64,000 nucleotides of DNA from Paenibacillus andongensis (GCF_025369935.1 NZ_CP104467.1:2487001-2551000); one strand, 5' to 3'; counted from the first letter of the stretch, positions 35,853-45,567 are shown. Program-made: numbers and translations. The notes: generated by a model not told the origin, from the letters alone.

Positions 35853-36311
35853 ATGTTCAGCGTTAAACCCATCGCATATATCAGAAACAGTAGAGAAGCA
35901 ATTGAAGATGATTATTGGGGCAATATTGTATCCACCATTGAACTCACAAGTGAATTTAGCGAAGAAAGCGTACAGGGTATTGAGGATTTCTCCCATCTAG
36001 AAGTCATTTTCTACTTTAACCAAGTGAAAGATGAACATATTCAATTCGAAGCCAGACACCCTCGTAATAATAAAGAGTACCCAAAGGTAGGGATTTTTGC
36101 ACAGCGGGGTAAAAATAGGCCAAACAAACTGGGGCTAACTACAGTAGAGGTTTTGAAGCGCGAGGGAAAAACAATTTACATAAAAGGTCTTGATGCAATA
36201 AACGGAACACCAGTGTTGGACTTGAAGCCTGTAATGAAGGAATTTGCCCCGAAAGGTGAGATTAAGCAGCCATACTGGGTATCAGACCTTATGAAAGAAT
36301 ACTGGGAATAA
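35853..36311 (+). CDS. trmO: TrmO-like tRNA N6-threonylcarbamoyladenosine methyltransferase
   Basis: A 152-residue protein of the TsaA/TrmO (formerly YaeB/VirR) family, whose E. coli member uses S-adenosylmethionine to methylate t6A37 in tRNA-Thr. Family blocks are IEDFSHLEVIFYFNQ, ARHPRNNKEYPKVGIFAQRGKNRPNKLGLTTVEV (split here for length: RHPR, GIFAQR, RPNKLGLT) and LKPV near the end. GGAGG precedes the ATG by normal spacing. It stands alone between the AraC gene and the winged-helix regulator and looks unrelated to the sugar genes. A scrap of a second copy lies at 4416-4459. Confidence 0.85.
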   Translation: MFSVKPIAYIRNSREAIEDDYWGNIVSTIELTSEFSEESVQGIEDFSHLEVIFYFNQVKDEHIQFEARHPRNNKEYPKVGIFAQRGKNRPNKLGLTTVEVLKREGKTIYIKGLDAINGTPVLDLKPVMKEFAPKGEIKQPYWVSDLMKEYWE

Positions 36312-36490
36312 TCTTAGATTTAAGTAACTCATCATCATCTTTTTTATCTTATTAATACATAAAGATCGTTTTATTACTTAAATTATATTTTGTTATATAA
36401 TAAGTGGACAAAAGATGGGATTATTCGTTAATATATTGTAAAAAACATTTGCAAGTTTGAAAATTCAGTTAGTGAATGGGGGGATTATGT

Positions 36491-37414
36491 ATGTTGGAAT
36501 TAACAATTAATGAACCAGATCAATTAGTCGCTGTTGCTCATGCACTTTCTTCTCACACCAGAATCAATATCATCAAGCTACTCTTACAACATCATAATCT
36601 GAATATCATTGAAATTGCCGAGATGCTTAATATTCCAGTTTCGACTACTGCGATTAATGTTAAGGTATTGGAGGAATCAGGGCTCATCTTAACGGAATTA
36701 CAGCCTGCAACTCGAGGGGCAATGAAGGTTTGCAGCCGTAACTTCGATGACGTGCACATGAGTTTGAACCCAATTGCCATGTATAAAAATCCAAACGATT
36801 TGTATGAGATCGAGATGCCTATCGGTCATTTTATTAACTTTGAAGTAGCTCCAACCTGCGGTATGGCTAATTTAAATGGAATGATCATTCCGGAAGATGA
36901 TCCGGTTAGCTTTTATCACCCTGAAAGTAAAACAGCTGAAATCATATGGTTGCGGCAGGGATGGGTCGAATACCGGTTTCCGAAAGTGATTCCACAGCAT
37001 GCAACGATCAAATCCATCGAGTTTTCGTTGGAAATTTGTTCGGAAGCGCCTAACTATAACAATGAGTGGCCTTCAGACATTACCGTATGGGTCAATGGCA
37101 TAGAGATAGGAACCTGGACTTCACCGGGCGATTTCGGTGATCATAGAGGGAAGCTTAACCCTTCGTGGTGGAACGACAGCAGTACGCAATACGGTATTCT
37201 GAAAACATGGAGAGTGGATGAGAAGCGGAGTTCCATCGATAATGAAAAAACATCCTCTGTCTCGATTACGGATCTTCATCTTGAGGAATATCCGTTCATT
37301 GGATTCAAAATTGGGATTAAACCAGATGCTTTGCACCGTGGAGGTATCAACTTATTTGGTCGCGGCTTCGGCGATTATGCCCAAGCAATTGTGATGAAAA
37401 TTCAATATGTGTAA
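36491..37414 (+). CDS. ArsR-like winged-helix regulator fused to a putative sugar-binding sandwich
   Basis: A 307-residue protein. The start at 36491 (MLELTINEPD) is best placed behind GGGGGG; an in-frame ATG at 36476 exists. Residues 10-85 form an ArsR/MarR-type winged helix (SSHTRINIIKLLLQH, IIEIAEMLNIPVSTTAINVKVLEESGL). It lacks the metal-binding cysteine pair of true ArsR. Residues 95-307 are a beta-rich domain full of aromatics (WLRQGWVEYRFP, NNEWPSDITVWVNG, NPSWWNDSSTQYG) resembling a carbohydrate-binding sandwich. It is followed by a strong hairpin and then the MalEFG-type importer operon, which it may control in response to a sugar bound by the C-terminal domain. Confidence 0.75.
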   Translation: MLELTINEPDQLVAVAHALSSHTRINIIKLLLQHHNLNIIEIAEMLNIPVSTTAINVKVLEESGLILTELQPATRGAMKVCSRNFDDVHMSLNPIAMYKNPNDLYEIEMPIGHFINFEVAPTCGMANLNGMIIPEDDPVSFYHPESKTAEIIWLRQGWVEYRFPKVIPQHATIKSIEFSLEICSEAPNYNNEWPSDITVWVNGIEIGTWTSPGDFGDHRGKLNPSWWNDSSTQYGILKTWRVDEKRSSIDNEKTSSVSITDLHLEEYPFIGFKIGIKPDALHRGGINLFGRGFGDYAQAIVMKIQYV

Positions 37415-37433
37415 AAATCTAGAACAGGCAATA

Positions 37434-37482
37434 CGATAAAGCTCTATTGTTACATATTAATTGTAACAATAGAGCTTTATCG
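37434..37482 (+). terminator. Perfect 21-bp stem-loop after the winged-helix regulator
   Basis: CGATAAAGCTCTATTGTTACA (37434-37454, shown without its last base when paired) has an exact complement at 37462-37482 around a seven-base loop. Only a loose TATATTTTGTT follows. It probably ends the regulator transcript; the unusually long perfect stem could also be processed by RNase III. Confidence 0.7.
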
Positions 37483-37523
37483 CTATATTTTGTTAAAATA
37501 AACATAATTATTGAATGAAACCG

Positions 37524-37552
37524 TTGACAAAAGTGTGATATCCAAGTAATGT
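37524..37552 (+). promoter_or_regulatory. Promoter of the MalEFG/GH43 operon
   Basis: TTGACA (37524-37529), 17 bases, TAATGT (37547-37552), about 150 bases before the binding-protein gene, leaving an AT-rich leader. A partial cre-like sequence lies at about 37627-37641 but has the wrong spacing. Confidence 0.6.
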
Positions 37553-37707
37553 GTGAATATAAACATTTAAATTGTAATAAAACAAATTAAATGTTTATTA
37601 AATTAAAAAAGGAAGGATTATGGTTTTTGCAAACGCTTCACAATTAATACTAATAACTTTTCAAATCTATGCCTTATTACACCAAAATCTTAATTGGGGG
37701 AGTTTAC

Positions 37708-39090
37708 ATGCACGTATTGAATAGTAAAACGGTTAAGCTTGCTTTGCCTTTCATGCTGAGTTTCGCCATGGTTGTAACGGGATGTTCAAAAAGCACAACG
37801 CAAACGACGGACAAACCCACTACGTCTAGCCAAGCAACACCTGCAGCAGCAACAGCCAAACCAGCAGAGAATTCCGAGATTTCCTTTATGGGTTGGGGTG
37901 GAGATACAGAAAAGGCTGTATTTCAAAAGCTAACAGATTCCTATATGCAGAAGTATCCTACAAAGAAAGTGAAATATACGATTGTACCCCCTGCTGAGTA
38001 TTCCCAAAAGTTAGAAACGCTAGTTGCTTCAGGTAAAGCGCCGGATGTTTTCTATGCGAGCGAGCCTCTGTTTCAAAAGCTTGCCGGCAGCGGAACTCTA
38101 CTAAAGATGGATGATCTAATCAAAACGTCAACATCTTTTGATGAGAGTAATGTGTGGAAGAAAGGTTTAGACCGTTATCGCTTTGATGGTAAAGTTTTAG
38201 GAAAAGGAAGCTTGTACGGTTTACCTAAAGATGTAGGCCCTTGGGCATTCGCTTATAACAAAGATCTGTTTGATAAAGCGGGAGTAAAATATCCGAGCGC
38301 AAAAGCTGGCGAATGGACTTGGAATGATATGATTGAAGCTGCCCAAAAGATCACGACAAAAGGGGCAAATGGGAAAATCGATGTCTTTGGTGTAGCGGGC
38401 TACTCATTGGAGTCAGCCGTATGGGCTAATGGTGGAGACTATATTGATTACAATACAGGAACCATCAAAATTGACGAGCCTGCTTTCACAGAAGCCTTGC
38501 AATTCGTAGCTGATTTAAGATTGAAATATCAAGTTAGTCCTTCGCCAACCGATGAGAAAGCGCAAGGCAGCTATGCCCGCTTTGTTGCAGGCAAAATAGG
38601 TATGTTCCCAATGGGGCCGTGGGATCAGCCTGGTTTCTGGAAGCTGCCTTTTGGATGGGATATTGCAGCCTGGCCGGCAAGCCCGAAAACAGGAAAGACG
38701 GCAACTTGGTTAGGCTCTGCAGGTTTCGTGATTTCCAGCAAAACTAAATTTCCGGAAGATGCCTTTAACTTGGCTTCTTATTTGAGTCTAGATCGTGACT
38801 CTCAGAAAGAAAACTACCAGTTAGGTCAAGCGGTTCCGAATCTGGTCGATATGGCGAAAGGCGAGTTCTTAAAAATGGATAAGGCTCCGGCAAATCGCCA
38901 AGTATTCCTGGACATCATACAAGATTACGGTCATCCGCCGATTGCTGCAGGATCCGTAGATACGAAATGGCTCGACACCTTTAACCAAGAAGTAAGCCGC
39001 GTATGGGAAGGGAAACAAACGGCTGAGGCTTGGGCTAAAGAAATGAAACCTAAGCTTCAAGAGCTCTACGATAAAGGAAACAAGAAATAA
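37708..39090 (+). CDS. Sugar-binding lipoprotein, family 1 (MalE/UgpB-like)
   Basis: A 460-residue lipoprotein; the start at 37708 follows TTGGGGGAG and gives a signal peptide ending MVVTGC with lipidated Cys26. EISFMGWGGDTEKAVFQKL opens the binding domain, and PKDVGPWAFAYNKDLFDKAG and GMFPMGPWDQPGF are typical of family 1 sugar-binding proteins. It heads an operon with two CUT1 permeases, GH43, the sialidase-fold enzyme, GH2 and an aldo/keto reductase, so the ligand is probably an arabino-oligosaccharide. Confidence 0.9.
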   Translation: MHVLNSKTVKLALPFMLSFAMVVTGCSKSTTQTTDKPTTSSQATPAAATAKPAENSEISFMGWGGDTEKAVFQKLTDSYMQKYPTKKVKYTIVPPAEYSQKLETLVASGKAPDVFYASEPLFQKLAGSGTLLKMDDLIKTSTSFDESNVWKKGLDRYRFDGKVLGKGSLYGLPKDVGPWAFAYNKDLFDKAGVKYPSAKAGEWTWNDMIEAAQKITTKGANGKIDVFGVAGYSLESAVWANGGDYIDYNTGTIKIDEPAFTEALQFVADLRLKYQVSPSPTDEKAQGSYARFVAGKIGMFPMGPWDQPGFWKLPFGWDIAAWPASPKTGKTATWLGSAGFVISSKTKFPEDAFNLASYLSLDRDSQKENYQLGQAVPNLVDMAKGEFLKMDKAPANRQVFLDIIQDYGHPPIAAGSVDTKWLDTFNQEVSRVWEGKQTAEAWAKEMKPKLQELYDKGNKK

Positions 39091-39170
39091 TAAATAAGGA
39101 TACAGAAGGACGAAAATAGAGGCCGATGGCTTCCAGTTTCGTCCTTCGTCCTAAAACAGGTGGGATGAGT

Positions 39171-40070
39171 ATGATAACGGCACGGAAAATACCAGGTTTT
39201 AGACGGCGTGAAATCATATGGTCGTACTTATTTATAGCAATTCCCGTTCTCGGGTTTCTCATTTTCGGGCTTGCGCCAATCGTGTCATCGTTTGTATTAA
39301 GCTTTATGGATTGGGACATGGTCTCGCCTGCCAAATGGAATGGTGCCCAAAATTATAAAGAAATGCTATTGGACGAAAAGTTCTATAAATCATTATATAA
39401 CACTTTATATTTACTGATTGGTATACCCATTGGTATGTTCTTTTCCCTTCTGTTTGCTCTTCTGATGAATCGAAAGCTAAAAGGAATTTCTTTCCTTAGA
39501 ACCATTTACTATATTCCGGTCATCTCACCTATCATTGCTGTTGCCTTGTTATGGCAATGGCTCTTGAATAATGATTATGGGCTGATCAATGATTGGATTT
39601 ATGCAATCTTCGGTATCCAGGGACCCAACTGGTTAGGTGATCCGCATTGGATAAAGCCTTCTTTCATTCTTATGGGCTTATGGGGAGGCATTGGCGGAAC
39701 TATGGTTCTATATTTGGCGGGGCTGCAGGGGATTGCTTCTGATTATTATGAAGCGGCAACCGTTGATGGTGCGAGCCGTTGGCATCTTTTTCGCCATATT
39801 ACGTTTCCGTTGCTTTCCCCCATTCATTTTTTTGTTATTGTCATGGGAATTATCCATACATTCCAATCGTTTAGTCAAATGTACATTATGGCCGCAGATG
39901 GGGGACCGGAGTACAGCGGAGCAACCATTGTCTTCTATATTTTTAATGAAGCTTTTAAGTATTTCAACATGGGGTACGCCAGTGCGGTTGCATGGGTGTT
40001 AGGTATCATCATCTTTATCATCACACTCATTCAATTTAAATTATCCAATCGTTGGGTATATAACGACTAA
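39171..40070 (+). CDS. Sugar ABC permease, MalF/UgpA-like
   Basis: About 299 residues, six TMs. GVRYEAA-type EAA loop reads YYEAATVDGASRWHLFRHITFPLL. The start is ATG 39171 (or 39165), six bases after AGGTGGG; an earlier ATG at 39126 lacks a site. It lies 20 bases before its partner permease. Confidence 0.9.
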   Translation: MITARKIPGFRRREIIWSYLFIAIPVLGFLIFGLAPIVSSFVLSFMDWDMVSPAKWNGAQNYKEMLLDEKFYKSLYNTLYLLIGIPIGMFFSLLFALLMNRKLKGISFLRTIYYIPVISPIIAVALLWQWLLNNDYGLINDWIYAIFGIQGPNWLGDPHWIKPSFILMGLWGGIGGTMVLYLAGLQGIASDYYEAATVDGASRWHLFRHITFPLLSPIHFFVIVMGIIHTFQSFSQMYIMAADGGPEYSGATIVFYIFNEAFKYFNMGYASAVAWVLGIIIFIITLIQFKLSNRWVYND

Positions 40071-40089
40071 GGGAAGGAAGGGTTGCTCG

Positions 40090-40926
40090 ATGAATAGAAG
40101 TGAGCGGTCTATGAATATAACGGCCTACGTTATTTTGATTCTCGGTTCTTTTATTATGTTAGCTCCGTTTGTATGGACGGTTTCGACCGCATTTAAAACG
40201 CAAGAGCATGTGTTTGATCTCCCGCCGAAATGGATACCGAACCCATTTACATGGAATAACTTTACGGAGGTTTGGAATAAAGCCCCGTTGTTAACCGGCT
40301 TTATGAATAGTCTCATTATTGTGGTGTGTGTTTTGAGCGTGGGATTGTTTGTTTCCGCGATGGCTGCTTATGCGTTTTCCAAATTTAATTTTCCGTTTAA
40401 AGAGACTATTTTTCTTTGTTTACTCGCAACGATGATGATTCCATATTCCGTGGTGATGATTCCTCAATTTATCGGGTTTTCTTATTTGAATTGGGTAGAT
40501 ACGCTGCTTCCTCTTATTGTGCCCGGCTTATTCGGTAACATCGTCACGATCTTCTTCTTCAAACAATTTATGCAAGGGGGCATTCCTTCGGATTTAATTG
40601 ATGCATCCAAAATCGACGGTGCGAACTATTTCCGAACGTTTGTCACTGTAGCGCTGCCCATCGTTAAGCCTGCAATTGCCGCACAAGCTGCACTTGGATT
40701 TATGGGGATATGGAACGATTTTCTTGGACCCGTGATCTATTTGCATTCGACTGAAAAACAAACGATTCAAGTGATTATTGCAAGTTTGCAATCTAACTAT
40801 ATATCGCAAGCCAATTATCCTAATATGATGGCAGCTTCATTGATCGCTCTATTGCCGGTTGTTATTGTGTTTTTCTTCTGCCAGCGGTACTTTATTGAAT
40901 CCTTAAGTATCAGCGGTTTAAAATGA
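40090..40926 (+). CDS. Sugar ABC permease, MalG/UgpE-like
   Basis: A 278-residue CUT1 permease with TM1 ILGSFIMLAPFVWTVSTAF, the conserved FKTQEHVFDLPPKW segment and EAA loop LIDASKIDGANYFRTFVTVALPIV. Its stop overlaps the GH43 start by four bases (ATGA), linking uptake and hydrolysis. No ATPase is encoded nearby; a shared MsmX-like subunit is expected. Confidence 0.9.
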   Translation: MNRSERSMNITAYVILILGSFIMLAPFVWTVSTAFKTQEHVFDLPPKWIPNPFTWNNFTEVWNKAPLLTGFMNSLIIVVCVLSVGLFVSAMAAYAFSKFNFPFKETIFLCLLATMMIPYSVVMIPQFIGFSYLNWVDTLLPLIVPGLFGNIVTIFFFKQFMQGGIPSDLIDASKIDGANYFRTFVTVALPIVKPAIAAQAALGFMGIWNDFLGPVIYLHSTEKQTIQVIIASLQSNYISQANYPNMMAASLIALLPVVIVFFFCQRYFIESLSISGLK

Positions 40927-43394
40927 TCAATCGCAGGATACGGACGAAAAGAATGGTTATGGGGCTAGGTGTATTCCTATTAGCCATCGTGATTACAATT
41001 TCATTTAGCGGGAAAGGAAGAGATCCTATGTTGAATTCCACGCTTGGGGAATCGTATCAGAATTCATTGGCGCTTGAGCAGGAATGGCCTGATTACGGGA
41101 TAGGCGATCCCTATGTCATGCGGTATAACGGAATCTATTATTTGTATTGCAGTACGAAGGATTTTCGTGTGGGTATTAAAGCTTGGAGCTCGAGCGATTT
41201 GATTCATTGGAAATATGAAGGGCTTGTTACGGAAGAACCCCTTACTGAAGGGGCTTACGCACCGGAAGTCGTTTATTGGAATGGGTATTTCTATATGTAT
41301 ACTTCGCCTGCCGGGAAAGGCCATTATGTGCTACGCAGCGAGAGCCCTAAAGGACCGTTCACGATTCAAACTGATAATTTGGGCTTATCCATTGATGGCT
41401 CTGTATTTATCGATGATGACGGCAAATGGTATTTTACGCATGCGAGTGCTAAAGGTATTATTGGACACGAAATGTCAGATCCTTACACGATGACTGAGGG
41501 GAATACGCTTAATGCTTTTTTGGGCCATTGGACAGAAGGTTCTATGATTATTAAGCGCGACGGCAAGTATTTCATGACTTATACAGGAAATCACGTGTTC
41601 AGTAAAGGATATCGGATTAATTACGCTGTTTCGACGGACTCGCCTATCGGAACCTATAAAGTGCCGGAAAATAACCCGATCGTAATCAACACGAGTAAAG
41701 AATTTAATGGGCTGGGCCACAGTTCCAGTGTGATAGGTCCCAACCTCGATTCTTATTATATGTTTTATCATAATTTAATCGGCCATTCGGCGGAAGGGCC
41801 ACCGGTTCGCATGCTAAACATGGACCGAATGGTTTTTAACGGCGAGAAAATGGTTGTTCTCGGCGATGGCACTCATTTTCCTCAACCGGTTCCAAGATTG
41901 CCGGATTTCTATGATGGCGTCCATCAACCGCTGGAACAGGAGCATTGGGATATTCGCGCCAAAGCAGATGAAACGACTTGGTTGAGCAACAAAGCTACCG
42001 ATAAGAATCGGTTTACAGCGGAATTTAATTTTCGCTTGAACATGGAGAATACACGGAAGGGGGAGACTTCTTTCGAGACCGTCTTTTCCTATACGGATGA
42101 TAATAATTTTAACTCTGTTCGTGTAGATCCCGCGCTGCGAAGTATAGCCCTGTTCGAAATGAAGGACGGGAAGAGGAAGCAGCTTGCAACCGCGGAGCTT
42201 CCCCAATCGATGGACTTTACTAAAGTGCATACCATTCGAGTTGAAAATGATACCCGAAGCACGAAGGTCTATTTTGATCAAATGAATAAGCTGACGGTTA
42301 CAGACATCACTGCGAAATCGGGGAAAATTGGGTATACCTATCGAAATGTTAAGCCGACTTTGGAATTCACGGCATTTTCTAACGAAGCCGACGGCAGCAG
42401 TGACTTTGAGACGGCTAAACCGGTTCCCGGAAGTATCGAGGCGGTTCATTATTTGGAAGAAAAAGATAAAGGGTTTCATGTTGGGCATCCCGTAAAAGGG
42501 TCTGTTATGCGTGAAGACGACGGTGTTCCGATTCAAGCGAGCGAAGATGGCAGTAATGCCGTTGCAATGTCGGGAAAAGGGGACTGGCTAGCCTATAGGA
42601 TTAATGTGGAGTCAGACGGAACCTATGGTTTCGATGCCATGATGCAGGAAGACGGAGACGGAAATGTCGTGGAACTGCAGGTTGATGGGAAAACTCAACG
42701 ATTCGAACTAGGCAATGTGAGGCAGAGCGAAGGAAACCTGTGGGTTAAAAAGCACATAGGAAATATGAAGCTTACGCAAGGCGAGCATATTTTGACAGTA
42801 AAACTTGTCAAAGGAAAATTGAATTACCGTTTCTTGAATATATACAAAATCGCAGAACTACCAGCCGAAAAGCTCTCACATATTTTTGATCAAATAGTAC
42901 CTGAAGATATGTATGGCGATTGGATAAAGAATGAAGACGGGTATACCGTACAGAAAGAGGGCTCGGATGCGAAAATGTATGCGGGCAATGATGAATGGAC
43001 GGACTACCGGGTGGAAGTTGATTTGAAATCCACAGCGGATTCAATTGAAGAGGCTGGACTTTTGTTTCGAGTCACGAACGAATCGGAGTTCCCCGCGCAA
43101 GTGAGGGATTCTTTCATGGGCTACCAATTGACCATCCGCAACGGACGTATGATTCTGAAGAAAATGAATTACGAACAGAATGAAGTAGCCTCAGCTCCGC
43201 TCAGTTTTGCCACAGGTTCGATCATACATATCGCTGTAGATGTCAACGGACCAACTATGAAGGTATTTGTAAACGGTTTGACGCAACCCGTCTTGGAATG
43301 GACAGATACGAATGCATGGATGCATGGAAAAGTAGGGATTCGTTCTACTTCTCCGACATGGGAGTTTGCCAATTTGTCATTAGTAAGGAGGTGA
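40923..43394 (+). CDS. GH43 glycosidase with C-terminal binding modules
   Basis: An 823-residue exported or membrane-anchored enzyme (hydrophobic segment about 12-29). The five-bladed propeller carries the GH43 triad: base Asp62 (GIGDPYVM), pKa-modulating Asp158 (SIDGSVFIDDDG) and acid Glu205 (WTEGSMIIK). Behind the propeller (about 330) come a laminin-G-like sandwich (to about 490), a CBM6-like module (about 505-640: GDWLAYRINV, NYRFLNIYK) and a second laminin-G-like sandwich (DWIKNEDGYTVQKEGSDAKM). It is a paralogue of the partial gene at 62784. Likely an arabinan- or arabinoxylan-acting arabinofuranosidase/arabinanase; the exact bond is not readable. Confidence 0.88.
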   Translation: MINRRIRTKRMVMGLGVFLLAIVITISFSGKGRDPMLNSTLGESYQNSLALEQEWPDYGIGDPYVMRYNGIYYLYCSTKDFRVGIKAWSSSDLIHWKYEGLVTEEPLTEGAYAPEVVYWNGYFYMYTSPAGKGHYVLRSESPKGPFTIQTDNLGLSIDGSVFIDDDGKWYFTHASAKGIIGHEMSDPYTMTEGNTLNAFLGHWTEGSMIIKRDGKYFMTYTGNHVFSKGYRINYAVSTDSPIGTYKVPENNPIVINTSKEFNGLGHSSSVIGPNLDSYYMFYHNLIGHSAEGPPVRMLNMDRMVFNGEKMVVLGDGTHFPQPVPRLPDFYDGVHQPLEQEHWDIRAKADETTWLSNKATDKNRFTAEFNFRLNMENTRKGETSFETVFSYTDDNNFNSVRVDPALRSIALFEMKDGKRKQLATAELPQSMDFTKVHTIRVENDTRSTKVYFDQMNKLTVTDITAKSGKIGYTYRNVKPTLEFTAFSNEADGSSDFETAKPVPGSIEAVHYLEEKDKGFHVGHPVKGSVMREDDGVPIQASEDGSNAVAMSGKGDWLAYRINVESDGTYGFDAMMQEDGDGNVVELQVDGKTQRFELGNVRQSEGNLWVKKHIGNMKLTQGEHILTVKLVKGKLNYRFLNIYKIAELPAEKLSHIFDQIVPEDMYGDWIKNEDGYTVQKEGSDAKMYAGNDEWTDYRVEVDLKSTADSIEEAGLLFRVTNESEFPAQVRDSFMGYQLTIRNGRMILKKMNYEQNEVASAPLSFATGSIIHIAVDVNGPTMKVFVNGLTQPVLEWTDTNAWMHGKVGIRSTSPTWEFANLSLVRR

Positions 43395-43494
43395 TCTCAT
43401 CGTTCAATTGCTTTAAATTACTTCTAGGTACGGCACAAGCACGCAATGAAAAAAGCGATTCGATTAACATTTTTCCAAAGGAGGAAATGTAAAG

Positions 43495-45567
43495 ATGAAA
43501 GCTAGAATTCGTTTGCGCTTGGGTAATTTAATGATGGTTTTGATGATGGTGGCTTTGCTTATTATTCCTTTCAATATGGCTCAAGCGGCAACAAGTGGCA
43601 TGGCTTGGCCAACTGCAAACACGGCCGTTTACACAACTGGTACAGGTGGAGTCTGGTATCCACGGATGCTTCAGGTGAGCAGCAGCAACTTACTAGTTTC
43701 CTTTGATTCTACAGCTGACGGAGGTTTTACCAAAGTCAAGTTAGCGAAAAGCACAGATGGAGGCCTTACATGGGGGGCACCTATTACAGCCGTTTCAGAT
43801 GCGAGCGGGGATGTTGGCAACGGTCAAATGCTTCAATTAACCAATGGAGACATTTGGTTGGCATATCGCTTGGTCGTACACTCAGGCAGCACATACACCA
43901 CTTATTTGAAAGTTAGAAAGAGCAGTGATGGAGGCAGCACTTGGTCTGATCTGGCAAACGGACAAATAGCGACCGAATCGGAAACCTCCTTCACTGGGGT
44001 ATGGGAGCCATTCCTCGGTTATGTGGGAAGCACGATTTCCGTCATGTATGCGGACGATAGTTCAGCTGTTGTCGGTACCTCGGGGAAGCAAAAATTGTTG
44101 ATGAAAACTTGGAACGGAAGCGGATGGAGCAGTGCGTCAGTTGTCAGCGACGGGGTAGCTAATGCTTCCAGAGACGGGATGCCTGTTTTTACAAGGATGG
44201 CAGACGGCAGGTACATTGTGATATTCGAAGCTACGGACGTTAGCGGGCATCCATTTGGAATCAAATATAAAATTTCCAATGATGGCGTAGACTGGTCAGG
44301 CACACGGCAAACCATGTTTATTCCAACGAATGCAGGAAAAAAAGCCGGCGCGCCGTATGTCGTCAAACTAGGTGATGGCAGATTAATGGCCAGTTTCCAA
44401 ACGGATGATTCCAGCGCCAATACGGGCGACAATTATTCTTCGATGCGAACGATGATCAGCTCCGATAACGGATCGACTTGGGGTTATTTGTATAATGTAT
44501 TCCCTGTATCGGATACGACGTTTTCCAACTGGAATTCATTAATGGTTGTAGATACGACTCGAGTTATGGCAGTCACATCCGCCAACTTCCCAAGTACCGG
44601 TATTTACTTGCGTACGGGAAATGCAGGGACTCCTTCCAACGTGAATCTTGCTGATAATTGGGGTTTTGAAACGGCGAATGTGAACGGATGGGCGCCTTCG
44701 GGAGCCGATTATCCTAACCGGATTCACATTCATGGACTTAATGACGGTATTTCACGTGCACCTGGTGGTGGAAACTACTTCATCGGTCTTGCTGGAACCA
44801 GTTCTCCAGGTACTGCCTATATTGGTCAGACAATCACAGGTCTAGACAGCGGTACCTACACAATGCGAGCGTATATTAGGAGCAGCGGCGGCCAAACGAG
44901 TAACTATATGGAAGTGAAAGACTTTGGCGGAGCTACGATGACAACTAATTTTCCCGTTACAGGAACTTGGACGCAGGTAACCATCTCTGGGATTAGTGTA
45001 ACCAATGCACAGGCGACTATCGGTTTTTACGCTGCGAATACAAGCGATAGCCAATGGGCGGATATTGACAACGTTGAATTTTTCAAAACAGCTTCGACCA
45101 CTCCGCTGAATGTCAATCTCACGAATAACTGGGGATTTGAAACGGCAAATGTGAACGGATGGACGACTTATGGGTCCGATTATCCAGATCGGATTCACAT
45201 TCATGGCATTAACGACGGCATTGCGCGTGCACCTGGTGGAGGGAATTACTTCATCGGTCTTGCTGGCATTAGTTCACCAGGAACAGCTTATGTTGGCCAG
45301 ACCATTACAGGTCTTCAAAACGGAACGTATACGATGCGAGCTTATTTGAGGAGCAGCGGTGGCCAAACCAGCAACTATATGGAAGTGAAAGACTATGGCG
45401 GGATTGCTCGCCAAACCAATTTCCCGGTTACTTCGACTTGGACGCAAGTGACGATCTCCGGTATTAGCGTTACTAGTGGTCAGGTGACCGTCGGATTTTT
45501 CGCTTCGAATAGCAGCAGCAGCCAATGGGCAGATATCGATAATGTTGAATTTTTTCGAACCAATTAA
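43495..45567 (+). CDS. Secreted sialidase-fold enzyme, possibly GH93 exo-arabinanase, with two CBM-like repeats
   Basis: A 690-residue protein with a signal peptide ending NMAQAA near residue 33. Residues 35-375 form a six-bladed propeller with Asp-boxes (STDGGLTWG, SSDGGSTWS, SSDNGSTWG), as in sialidases. GH93 exo-alpha-1,5-L-arabinanases share this fold, and the neighbours are arabinan genes, so GH93 is the favoured reading; a true sialidase is less likely here. Residues 380-690 are two near-identical modules of about 150 residues (WGFETANVNGW to WADIDNVEFF), CBM4/9-like. AGGAGG lies before the ATG. It follows GH43 in the same operon. Confidence 0.75.
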   Translation: MKARIRLRLGNLMMVLMMVALLIIPFNMAQAATSGMAWPTANTAVYTTGTGGVWYPRMLQVSSSNLLVSFDSTADGGFTKVKLAKSTDGGLTWGAPITAVSDASGDVGNGQMLQLTNGDIWLAYRLVVHSGSTYTTYLKVRKSSDGGSTWSDLANGQIATESETSFTGVWEPFLGYVGSTISVMYADDSSAVVGTSGKQKLLMKTWNGSGWSSASVVSDGVANASRDGMPVFTRMADGRYIVIFEATDVSGHPFGIKYKISNDGVDWSGTRQTMFIPTNAGKKAGAPYVVKLGDGRLMASFQTDDSSANTGDNYSSMRTMISSDNGSTWGYLYNVFPVSDTTFSNWNSLMVVDTTRVMAVTSANFPSTGIYLRTGNAGTPSNVNLADNWGFETANVNGWAPSGADYPNRIHIHGLNDGISRAPGGGNYFIGLAGTSSPGTAYIGQTITGLDSGTYTMRAYIRSSGGQTSNYMEVKDFGGATMTTNFPVTGTWTQVTISGISVTNAQATIGFYAANTSDSQWADIDNVEFFKTASTTPLNVNLTNNWGFETANVNGWTTYGSDYPDRIHIHGINDGIARAPGGGNYFIGLAGISSPGTAYVGQTITGLQNGTYTMRAYLRSSGGQTSNYMEVKDYGGIARQTNFPVTSTWTQVTISGISVTSGQVTVGFFASNSSSSQWADIDNVEFFRTN
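44638..45564 (+). repeat. Tandem duplication of a carbohydrate-binding module
   Basis: The unit starting at 44638 is repeated from 45109, an offset of 471 bases (157 codons). Each begins WGFETANVNGW, includes RIHIHG, APGGGNYFIGLAG, SSGGQTSNYMEVKD and ends WADIDNVEFF. DNA similarity is high throughout, so the duplication looks recent. Confidence 0.9.

Noticed and set aside
37627..37641. A cre-like sequence TGCAAACGCTTCAC before the MalE-like gene
   Set aside because: The second half is shifted by one base from the CcpA consensus, giving several mismatches.
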